Positions 46,515 through 56,046 of a DNA stretch of 64,000 bases are shown in pieces (positions within the stretch are counted from its first letter, which is position 1; each line of letters starts with the position of its first letter). The translations under genes and the position numbers were made by a program. The notes beneath the pieces were generated by a model. It had not been told where the DNA came from, made no database searches, and saw nothing but the letters and a program-made list of their open reading frames with translations. Source of the stretch: Poecilobothrus nobilitatus (Eukaryota; Arthropoda; Insecta; Diptera; Dolichopodidae); assembly GCA_947095535.1 (NCBI GenBank), contig OX352772.1:94259346-94323345 (forward strand). The letters are read 5' to 3'.

Positions 46515-46967
46515 TGAAGTTTTGACGTTTATATTCAATTATATTGTGAAATTTCTATTTCCCACCATGCAAACTATATTTTAAAATTCTTTTTATGTTT
46601 TTAGAAAAAAACAAAAAGCAAAAACAACAAAACAAAATTTAAAATTCAACGGAATAAAAGAGCGTCGTTTTTGAATATGTATATTATAGGTATAGATTAT
46701 ACATATTATATGATACATATGTATATACTTTACATGGGTTTTTTATAAAAATGGAAAATTATTAATGAAAATCAGAAAATTTTGGAAAAATATTAATTTT
46801 GTAAGATGGCTATACTGAATATTTATAATTTACAAAGAAAAAAATGAAAGTTGGTTGGTAAATCATTGAGTAAAATGGTTTTAAATGTCTGTCATTTATA
46901 GATTAAATATTATGATATGTAAGAATTTATTTCGTATAAAATATTAGAAATAAAAAAAAAAAAAAAA

Positions 46968-47048
46968 TAGAATAGAATCGAACTTGCAAACTAAAGACTT
47001 CTAAAGTTTAATAAGCTGCCACTCTACCACTGCACCAAACTCCCCACT
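46968..47048 (-). other. tRNA-like sequence, SAT535 unit 6
   Basis: AATAAGCTGCC variant. This is the last complete copy before the array breaks off. Confidence 0.55.
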
Positions 47049-47447
47049 GAAGTTTTGACGTTTATATTCAATTATATTGTGAAATTTCTATTTCCCACCA
47101 TGCAAACTATATTTTAAAATTTTTTTTATGTTTTTAGAACAAAAAATAAAAAGCAAAAACAACAAAACAAAATTTAAAATTCAACGGAATAAATAGCGTC
47201 GTTTTTGAATATGTATATTATAGGTATAGATTATACATATTATATGATACATATGTATATACTTTACATGGGTTTTTTATAAAATGAAAAATTATTAATG
47301 AAAATCAGAGAATTTTGGAAAAATATTAATTTTGTAAGATGCTATACTGAATATTTATCATTTAAAAAGAAAAAAATGAAAGTTGGTTGGTAAATCATTG
47401 AGTACAATGGTTTTAAATGTCTGTCATTTACAGATTAAATATTATGA

Positions 47448-48470
47448 TAAGTACAATAAAATACATATTATGTGTATGTAAATACGGCGCTATATAATAT
47501 ACATCTATATACTCTTATCATTCATTCATCAGTGACATATACGATATGTAAATAAACAGGATATTATATAAGTATGTATGTATATCAATATCATATAAAT
47601 AAAAATTTTTTAAGCAACCGTTATGTTGTTTATTTATTTACATTTTTTTGTACTACGCATTATATCCTCAACAATTTCAAATTATCGAGTAAAACAAAAT
47701 GCAAACAATTCGTTAAAGAAATTTGTTAGAAAATTTGAAAAAATCAAGTAATACTTTCGTCAATTATAAAGTAACCCTATATTATTAAAAAAAGTTGTTA
47801 ACCAAAATAAGAGTATAATGTTGAAGCTTTAATTTTTATGTATTACTTCAAAAAAATTTTAACAGGTGTTTAAAAATAGGAAATTTTCAGTTTTTGACCC
47901 CTTACAACTCCTAAACGGGGGTGATACAAAACAAATTCTGAAATAACTCATACTTATTTTCAAAGATCTAGCTTCTGTCAAAATTTCAAGTTTCCAACTT
48001 AAACCATTTAGAAGATAGACGGGTTAAAGGATTTTGCAATAATTCAGTTTCGCATAACGGTAAATTAAGACACCGTATAGCACAAGTATATATTTATTAT
48101 ATACATGTTTGTAAAGTTGATAATAGCACCTATCGTTTGGAATTCAGGTTGAAGATATACCTTATAGAGTTTGTGTTATAACAATTTAAATATAGAGATT
48201 TTTCGAACTTTGAGGGCTGTAGCTCCTTAACGGGTAGGGCAACAGAAAAATTAATATTAACATAAAATTAATATTTTTATGATATCTATCAGCAGTTAAA
48301 ATTGCATGGCTCTATTTCAAAAAAATTGTGGAGATCTAAAAGTTGGTTGTTCGGGAGCTACCCGAAATTTTGGTCGGAACTCAATCAAAAACATAGGGAA
48401 CCTACAAATTGTTGTAGGAATATTTTGTGTAAATTTCAAGATTCTAGCTTTCTTAGTTTTTGAGTTAGTA
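47448..48470 (-). mobile_element. HEL-2 unit 8, inverted and diverged
   Basis: Reverse complement of the HEL-2 body. It enters in the distal part (GGCGCTATATAATATACAT) and runs to CTTAGTTTTTGAGTTAG, stopping just before the GTCC tract. It is more diverged than units 1-7, so it is probably older. Confidence 0.7.
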
Positions 48471-48984
48471 TATTGATTTATTTTCTACTTTTTAGTTCAA
48501 AAAGAGCTATTTTTTAAAAAAAATTTTTCTTATTTTATTTTGTTATATGTATATTATTAATTATTATATTACCTAGCTTTTAACTGCACTTACTGACAGT
48601 AATATTTTAGGGTTATCTTTATTTATTAAAATTTTTTATACCAAATGTAACTCAACTCCAAAAAGAAAAAATTTGTCAAATATTAAGTTTTTTTTTTTTT
48701 TGTATTATGAAAAATAATCGTTTTTTATATTATGCACAAAAAAAAAAAATGAATTGTAACTCTGAAGAAAACAAGAGTTTTTATATCAATATATGTATAG
48801 GTATATAAGTATGTAACTATTTTTCCGAAGAAATTTTGTCTCACCAATAATGTAACAATTTTTGTTTGCTAAGTGTAATATTTACATTTTTAATTACGCA
48901 TATAATTTATTTTTAAAAGTTTTTATATATTTCATTATGTATGTAATTTATTAGAATTATCAGAATTAGTTATATTAGAATTTT
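48471..48984. other. AT-rich, nothing recognised
   Basis: Poly-T/poly-A rich, with no ORF or firm repeat match. Confidence 0.4.
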
Positions 48985-49080
48985 AACGACTCAGGAGAGT
49001 CTGTTTTCAAGAGATGGAGGAGTTATATTATCGTTTAACCTTGATTAATCAAAGTTAACATAAATTCATTCAACTTTTAT
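48985..49080 (+). mobile_element. errantivirus 3'-edge trace (polypurine tract and LTR start)
   Basis: CAGGAGAGTCTGTTTTCAAG, then AGATGGAGGAGTTA, matches 2229-2268. It is followed by a near-palindrome AACCTTGATTAATCAAAGTT. Only an edge survives. Confidence 0.4.
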
Positions 49081-49139
49081 GAATGAATTAAACAACAACT
49101 TTAAAATAAAATTAATTAAATAAAAAAACGTAATTCCCG

Positions 49140-49675
49140 CGCCCCTCGTAGAATACCAATCAAACTTCAAGAACGACTTAAATTAAAAACAAAAGAACTG
49201 GTAAAAGAAAATATAATATCTTCTGTATCTGAACAAAAAAATTAGATATCTCAAATAGTAGTTGGACAAAAGAAAAACAAATCCTTACGCATTTGCTCAA
49301 ATCCTAAGAACTTAAATAATAATGTTAAAGAAGAAATACATATACTGCCATTAACAGAGGACACAACTTCAAAACTAGATCATGCCAAATATTATAGAAT
49401 ACTCAATATAAAAAATGGGTTCTGGGATGTAGTATTAGATACTAATTCTGCTATACTGTGTACTTTCAATACACCTTTAGGTATTATATATCAGTGGAAT
49501 AGGCTTAATTTTGGTTTGATTACAGCTTCTGAAGCCTTCCAAAAACTAAACGAAAATAATTTTGGTAAACTTCCTGGCGTGCTAATTTATAACCATGCTA
49601 TTTCTGTAAAAGGAAAAACTAAAGACGAACATTACCGAAATCTTGATAATGTATTAAATAGGGCAAAAGAATTTT
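49140..49675 (+). pseudogene. Ty3/gypsy reverse transcriptase fragment, inactive
   Basis: Translation gives the N-terminal and middle RT of a gypsy-type pol: PIKLQERLKLKTKELVKENI, then SQIVVGQKKNKSLRICSNPK, then QWNRLNFGLITASEAFQKLN. The catalytic residues are gone: the usual D in motif A is Asn (RILNIKNGFW), and the YxDD-type motif reads YNHA. It has an in-frame TAG near 49242 and a frameshift near 49488. It belongs to a different lineage from GYP. The 3' part is cut off by the LINE-A3 tail. Confidence 0.75.
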
Positions 49676-50750
49676 TTTTTTTTACGAGTGAGGTGGGAAG
49701 CGCCAAAAGCCACTGCACGAAGTTGCTCTAAGGTAGTATTATACTTTAACCAACTAAACACCACCCTCTTTTTAAACCAAACTTCAGGATGCGACCTTTA
49801 ATACAAAATGTACAGTTTGGTTTTAGGCATAAGGATATAGGAAGGATTTTTGGGAAAATAAGAATTAGCGAATTCGGAATTAAGGTGCATGGGTATGAAC
49901 ATTTTAAGGGGAACTTGGAAGAAAAATGTTAATGTTCTTCTTAAATTTTTTTATATCGTACACGTTAGAATCACTAATTTTGGGAAACACATAGGATTGT
50001 ATATTGCTTCAAATCCGCGACGTGCGCATCATAAAAGGATTTCCATAAGCTGTGTTACGCCATCTTGAAAGGTCTACTATCTAGAGATCATTATTTAGTT
50101 CACTGATAATGAAATTTGTAGCTGTTGTGTTAATTTCATGATTAACGTTACAGAGGCTATGAAATTCATAAGAAGCTACAAGTGTGCTGTCGTCTGCGAA
50201 ACTGTGAATTACATTAGGATTATTGAAAAAGGTCATTAATAAATAGTAAGAAGAGTGTAAGAGATCAAACAGATTCCTGCGGGACCCCAGCATTTATTTT
50301 ATATTTGTCAGATGAATATCCATCGACTCGAACACAAATCGTTCGAAGGAAAGGAATCTCCAATCTATTTTAGAAAAACCCTACCTAAACCAGCAAAATT
50401 TGCATTTTCTATTAATGCATCCAGCCAAACTAGGTCGAAAGCTTTAGAAATATCCAGAGCCACAATATACGAATCACCAGAGTGGTGACGACTGATGTAA
50501 AGCTTCTCGCAAAGGTATGTCATGAAATCACCGGTTGAACGACGGGCTTTGTACCCGCAATGTCGATCATGAAGCAAATCTTTGCTATCCAGATATTTCA
50601 ATAGTTTCTGGTTGATAATTTTTTCCATTATTTTGGAAAGGGCTGAAGTAATGGCAATAGGACGGAAGTTTGAGAGATCTCTTTTGTCAAATTTTTTGGG
50701 AATATGAAAAACTTACTCAACCTTCCATTGGGCAGGATGTAAAATTTAGG
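49676..50750 (-). mobile_element. LINE-A3, 5'-truncated minus-strand copy
   Basis: The poly-T at 49671-49681 is the 3' A-tail. The ORF2 remnant runs leftward from about 50745: KIMEKIINQKLLKYLDSKDL, RRSTGDFMTYLCEKL and VALDISKAFDLVW at 50365-50628, then a fragment at 50081-50293 with FADDSTLVAS. Sequence after RT is missing and the 3' UTR (49690-49990) is attached, as in A1. It is inserted into the gypsy RT fragment on its right-hand side. Confidence 0.8.
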
Positions 50751-50925
50751 TTCACAAGTACTCAAAGGAAAACAATAAATAAAAAAAAACACAATAATTT
50801 ACCTTCACTTAATTTTTTAATTTAATAACTTAATTTAAAACACAATTTTGTATTGACAGCTAATTTAAATAATTTTATATTTTATAGGTATAAACTTTAC
50901 TGAGTAATGACCAAAATATAACTGT
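50751..50925. other. short AT-rich flank of the GYP tandem
   Basis: Not recognised. It ends ...AAATATAACTGT directly before the 5' LTR and would hold the left target-site duplication. The right flank lies outside the window. Confidence 0.4.
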
Positions 50926-51419
50926 TGTAATATAAAATACATAACTAAAGAATATAATAATGAATTGCCCTTTAAAATAAGAAATATATCGGTCATTAAC
51001 CTTTCGCTGAATTTGCATTATTAGCATTAATTATTAAATTAATATGAATGCATTGACCGACCTAATTAAGATCAATTTGATACATATACAATGTTATATC
51101 TTAATACATTGTACGCAATGCACTGATTAATCATATGAAATCATTTCTTTCTTTAATGTCAATAACCAAAGGAATGCAATATTTATGCTATGCTTTGTTA
51201 AGTATATCACTTAACGATAAAAATGTAATTGATATCGATTACCCAAATAATGGTAATCTATGGAATGTATTAAATATTAGTATTGTATTAAAGTAACTTT
51301 ATAATAGTATTAGTAGCGTTAGTAATAACTAATAAGTTATAAAGAGTTAAAGTTAGTAAAATAAAGAAACATTTAATATAGAAACATGAATCACCTCTTT
51401 TTAATTCGAACCTATTATA
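50926..51419 (+). repeat. GYP-1 5' LTR
   Basis: 494 bp, TGTAATATAAAATAC...CCTATTATA, with weak terminal inverted symmetry (TGTAATA/TATTATA). It is followed at once by a primer-binding site. A TATA-like TATAAAGAG lies at 51338-51346. Confidence 0.8.
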
Positions 51420-51435
51420 TGGCGACCGTGGCAGG
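51420..51435 (+). promoter_or_regulatory. primer-binding site
   Basis: TGGCGACCGTGGCAGG starts with TGG, the complement of a tRNA CCA end, immediately after the LTR, as in other fly LTR elements. Which tRNA primes it cannot be decided here. Confidence 0.6.
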
Positions 51436-51629
51436 GTTCTTACGGTATCTGTAAAAATAATAATTGTGAAAAAAACAGTAAAATTTTTTTTTTTTTAAAT
51501 AAAATAGTGAAAAGTGTGAAAAATAAACAATAAAAAAAAAATAATTAATAAATAAATAAATTATAAACAATAAATAAATAAATTATAATAATAATTTAAA
51601 TTTTGTTAATAACTATTAGTGACTTCAAT

Positions 51630-51809
51630 ATGACTAAACTAAAAACAGCCAGATATTATAGGAAAATCCCGGTGGTAACTGACGAAGATTTTTTTAAAAT
51701 GTCAGAGAAAAAGGATGTAGTTACATATGTAAGGGAAACGGGGTGTGAAATGTTGTGTTACATCTGGTTGGAGATAAGTGAAAAAGAATACAAAGAAGTA
51801 AAAGAATAA
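51630..51809 (+). pseudogene. GYP-1 gag N-terminal fragment
   Basis: ATG at 51630 opens a 59-codon frame (MTKLKTARYYRKIPVVTDED...) ending TAA at 51807-51809. The position after the PBS and leader points to Gag, but the length is far below a normal Gag and no zinc knuckle is present. The protease begins only 45 bp later, so most of gag has been deleted. Assignment is by position. Confidence 0.45.
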
Positions 51810-51853
51810 ATCTAAATTTTTCAGACTACGTTTCAATTTTAACCAAACTAAAT

Positions 51854-52378
51854 ATGTCCAATTTAAATTTTTTAATAGATGCACAAGCGGACATTTCATT
51901 GATAAAAATTTCTTCAATTAATAGTAATTTCAAAATAAATAAATATAATACTATAAAAATTAAAGGTACTGCTCATAATTATATTGAGTCTTTGGGTATT
52001 GTATATACTTAAATTTATATGCAAAATTACCAATTAACATGTGAATTGCATGTTGTATCAGATAATTTTGATATACCAGCTGATAGTATGCTTGGTAAAG
52101 ATTTCATAAAATTCTATAAATACTTGGATTATGACGATATGAAAGTTTCATTAAAAACAAATCACAATATTTTAGAAATTTCAATTTATAGTGAACCCAA
52201 TAAACAAACAATAGTACTACTAGCCCGTTCAGAGGTTTTAAGGCAATTTTACCTACCATCTGATAAGGAATGTTTAATTTTGGATCAAGAAATTTCAGAA
52301 GGAATATTCATACCAAGAACAATAGTGGCTTCTAAAAATCCTTTTGTTCGAGTTATGAATACGAATTCAGAAAAGTAA
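51854..52378 (+). pseudogene. GYP-1 aspartic protease and pol N-terminus
   Basis: The frame starts MSNLNFLIDAQADISLIK, a retropepsin-like active-site loop in which the usual D-T/S-G reads D-A-Q. It continues past a TAA (52010-52012) into FDIPADSMLGKDFIKF, the typical C-terminal protease region, and ends at 52378. The homologous C-terminal part lies at 60445-60720 in body 2. The enzyme would cleave the Gag-Pol polyprotein; the stop and altered loop make activity unlikely. Confidence 0.65.
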
Positions 52379-52614
52379 TTAATTTCACAAAATTTAAAAC
52401 TAAGAACTTTACCACTATCTGATTACGAAATAGTAAATTTAAAACAAAATTATAATAATAACTTTAAAGGTACTAAAGAATTAAAAGAAATCATTACTAA
52501 AAATTCAAATAAATTATACCTACCCAAATTATTCAAATTATGCAATGAGTATTCAAATATATTTCAGTTAAAATCAGACCTTAGTCTGTTAATAATTTTT
52601 ACAAACAAAAATTA

Positions 52615-53590
52615 AGAATTATGGATGATAATCCAGTGTATACTAAAAACTATAGACAAGTTCATACGCAAACTGATGAAATAAATAGACAGATTAAAAA
52701 ATAATTAGAAAATAAACTGATTGAATCTAGTCAATTTAACTATAATAGTCCAATTATATTAGTACCGAAAAAGGAAATAAAAATAAATGGAGAATGTTTA
52801 TTGATTATAGGATGGTTAATAAAAAATTAATAGCAGATAAATTTCCACTTCCAAGAATAGAAGATATTCTTGACAATTTAGATGGAACAACATTTTTCTC
52901 AGTATTGGATTTATACTCTGATTTTCATCAAGTACCATTAGATGAACAATCTAGATATATAACTTCTTTTAGCACGCAATCAGGTAGTTATAGATGGAAA
53001 GTTCTTCCATTTGGACTTCACATCTCACCAAATTAATTTTGCACAATGATGCCACTTTCTTTTGCAGGTGCAACACCGTTACAATGTTTTCCATATATGG
53101 ACGACATTATTGTAACAAGGTGTTCAAGAAACCACCATTTAAAGAACTTAAAATCAGTTTTTATATATGTCAAAAATATAACCTGAAATTAAATCCTGAA
53201 AAGTGCAAATTTTTCAAATTTGAAGTTACATATTTAGGTCACAAATGTACCGATGCAGGTATATATCCAGAAGATTTTAAATATGAAGTAATTTCAAAAT
53301 ATCCTACACCTAAAGATAAAGATGAAACTCGACATTTCGTGGCTTTTGCTAATTATTATCATACCTAATCTCGCAGGTATAGCGAAACCCTTAAACGCAT
53401 TAACGAGAAAAAAAGCAGTTTTCATTTGGAGTGAAGTCTGCCAAAAATCATTTGAAAAACAAAACAATTCATTATTAAATTCATTATTCATTAGTATACG
53501 GACTTTTTAAAAAAAATTACATTGGTCGTAGACGCATCCAAAGATGCAGTAGGCTGTTCAAATAGTGAAAGTACAAACTAGATCGACAAC
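52615..53590 (+). pseudogene. GYP-1 reverse transcriptase with truncated RNase H
   Basis: RT motifs across frames: KKLIADKFPLPRIEDILDNL, FFSVLDLYSDFHQV, WKVLPFGLHISPN, YMDD at 53094-53105, then LNPEKCKFFKFEVTYLGHKC and the connection domain to about 53500. Lesions: an in-frame TAA before LENKL (about 52702), a one-base deletion near 52770, a stop after ISPN, and frameshifts near 53100 and 53370. RNase H stops after DASKDAVGCS (about 53560) and jumps to the integrase linker. Body 2 shows most of the same lesions. Confidence 0.8.
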
Positions 53591-53990
53591 CAATAATAAT
53601 ACAAATAACAAAAATGTCTGATAATAAAATAAAATCTTCTGATGAAAATTGTAGTGAAAAGAAAATTATAAAAATTTATAAATCATTGAGGAATTTGAAC
53701 GTTCCCAAAATAAAAATAATAAGATATAATAAAGAACGAAAAAAACGTCAAAATATCTGACAAATACGGGAGTGTTTTATTTAGCTGCTTAATATAATTA
53801 AATTTCAAATATTTAAAATATTTAAATTAAAGTGGAGAAATATTGAAAAAAAAACTTTTTAACTTATTAATTACTTTTTATTATTTACTTATTATTTATT
53901 TAAGTAAATAATATTTACTTAACTATTTAATTACTTATTAAATTAAATTAATATTTATTTATTTATTTATTATTTACTTATTATTAATTA

Positions 53991-54390
53991 CTTTTCTTTA
54001 AAAGAAAAAAAAAAAAGGAAAAACAAACTTAAATTATTTCATTATAAACTTTCAATCATACTACTTTAAACAGGGAAAAAAGTACGGTTTCCATACAAAA
54101 AAGGAAAAGTGAACAAAAAACATTTACATTAAAAAATAAAAAAACATAAAAAAATATATATTACCTTATAACTATAACAAAATAACAAATAATAAAAATA
54201 ATTAAGAATCAATAAAAATCAATATAAATACTTTTCTTTAAAAGAAAAAAAAAAAAGAAAGTACGGTTTCTATACAAAAAAGGAAAAGTGAACAAAGAAC
54301 ATTTACATTAAAAAATAAAAAAAAACATATATTATCTTATAACAATAACAAAATAACAAATAATAAATATAATTAAGAATCAATAAAAAA
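53991..54390 (+). repeat. imperfect direct repeats in LINE-C 5' UTR
   Basis: ACTTTTCTTTAAAAGAAAAA occurs near 53989 and 54230. AGTACGGTTTC, AAAAGGAAAAGTGAACAAA and AATTAAGAATCAATAAAAA follow in each copy. The second copy lacks ~60 bp found in the first. Duplicated 5' UTR modules in LINEs often carry internal promoter activity, which is inference here. Confidence 0.7.
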
Positions 54391-54427
54391 ATTAGCAAAT
54401 GCAGAGTAAATTAAGTATTGCTTAAAT

Positions 54428-55339
54428 ATGCCAAAAATAAAAGTAAATAAAGGAAATATTCCAAATATGTGCAGTATGCAAAGAGGGAATTCTAGAAGAA
54501 TCTAAGAGAACCCAATGCAATGGAGGAGTATGTCGTAAGTTCTTCCATAATATATGTGCAAATGTCACAGATGAACAATCTAAGGCTGTAAGAAGTGGGA
54601 ACGCAAGTTGGACATGCCAAGAATGTTCTACAGAAAATGACAAGTCTCATGTGGTATTAGAGTACGAAGAGCAAAGTTTTAATCATAACATAAAATATAT
54701 TGAAGAGTTAGCCAAATTCGATCCAAGCATTTGTTAAAAGAAAATGAAGAATTAAAAAAGCGTCTTGCTTGTACAGAGGAAAGAACAAATCAGTTGGAGT
54801 TTAGATTGAATAAACTTGAATATGACATTGATGATTCTAACAAGCAACACAACAAAAATAACATTGTATTGGCTGGTTTACCTGCTGAAGTTGCGAATCG
54901 CTTAAATGTAATGCTCGATATATCAAAAAAAATTGGTGCAAATATTTCTGAAGCAGATTTTTCTAGAATCAGTATTATTCGTCAAAAAAAAACCGAACAA
55001 AACTTTACACCTAGCCTGTTATATCAGGTTGAGTTGTCCTCACAAAAAGCAAAAAACGAGTTCATGGAAAAAAAAAGAAATTACAAGCACTTATTCACAT
55101 CGGAAATAAACTTAATTACATCACAGAATAATGAACTATTTTTTCGTCATCACTTATCACCACTTCAAATTAAATTATATCGTGAAGCAAAACAAATTAA
55201 ACTAGCAAAATCACTGCAGTATTTATGGGTCAGAGAAGGACAAATCTTCCTTCGCCAAAGTGAGAATAGCAACGTATATAAAATTCTTTCATTCACTGAT
55301 ATTCACTATGTCAAAAAGCCACTTAAAATTCAAGAATAA
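54428..55339 (+). pseudogene. LINE-C ORF1: PHD finger, coiled coil, FP-C-like domain
   Basis: From ATG 54428, about 300 codons in three frame pieces. A PHD-type Cys4-His-Cys3 pattern (ICAVCKEG, CNGGVCRKFFHNIC, WTCQEC) spans about residues 15-65. A coiled coil follows (LLKENEELKKRLACTEERTNQLEF). The C-terminal region ends YLWVREGQIFLRQSENSNVY, resembling the C-terminal domain of baculovirus FP25-like proteins found in many insect LINE ORF1s. Frameshifts lie near 54465 and 54735; the rest (54731-55339) is open. The expected role is RNA binding in the RNP particle. Confidence 0.8.
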
Positions 55340-56046
55340 TTTTTTTATTACTTTAAATTTTATTTGGTACTTGTATTATACCTTGATATATTTTTTAGTT
55401 TTAAAAACATTAACTTTACACATAACCTTAAAAAATAACTTTTCAATCGATTTCTTATGTAAATTTCCTGAAAAGCCCAATCATGAATTATTTTTTGTTA
55501 AGTTAAACAATATATCTTTTTTCTTATGTTATTTTTGTATTTTTTGTTTTTACTTTATTATTCTAATTCTACTTTAATAATTACTTTATTATTCAAAAAA
55601 AGCTTAAAATATTCTAAATTATTTCAAAAGTTAATAATGCACATAAACCTTAAAAATAATCTTAAAAATTATATTAATATAAACTTTTTAAATTTTATTT
55701 TTACAATTATTATACTTAATTCAATATTAATTTTATTTAGATTTAATTACAAAAGACTATTATTTATCGTATGCTATATTAATTTGAATTTAAAAAAAAA
55801 CAATTTATTATTTTAAAATTGTGAAACAAATAATTACACTTTATATATTTTATTATTATGTTCTCCACGATATAATTATAAATACTAGTACCACAAAAAC
55901 ACCTAATAACTCATTTCATATATGTGTACGATAACTCATTTCATATATATATGTGTATAAAAATATGTGTACATATATTCATCTCTTTCTAGAATATTGT
56001 AATATTATACGAACGTCATTTAGTAATTTATTAAAATGTAATAAGT
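55340..56046 (+). other. LINE-C inter-ORF spacer
   Basis: Very T-rich, 0.7 kb. Short frames here encode Phe/Leu/Ile-rich peptides, as expected of T-rich sequence, and show no recognisable motif. Not called as genes. Confidence 0.5.

Larger units (their letters stand above)
44182..47447. repeat. SAT535: six tandem ~535-bp units plus a partial seventh
   Basis: Units start with ATGAAAGTTGGTTGGTAAAT at 44182, 44717, 45242, 45777, 46311, 46844 and 47376. Spacings are 535, 525, 535, 534, 533 and 532. They are nearly identical, differing by a few substitutions and indels. Each holds an A-run, a tRNA-like sequence on the minus strand, and TTTACATGGGTTTTTTATAA. The array ends after TATTATGATAAGTAC, where an inverted HEL-2 starts. 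Confidence 0.9.

Noticed and set aside
44182..47447. Possible CRISPR array or genuine tRNA gene cluster in the 535-bp units
   Set aside because: Units are long and almost uniform, without short repeats and unique spacers. The tRNA-like part cannot close an acceptor stem, so it is not a functional tRNA.
55260..55816. Hydrophobic open frames between LINE-C ORF1 and ORF2, resembling membrane proteins
   Set aside because: T-rich DNA gives Phe/Leu/Ile codons by default. No conserved motif is present and the region is the expected inter-ORF spacer.
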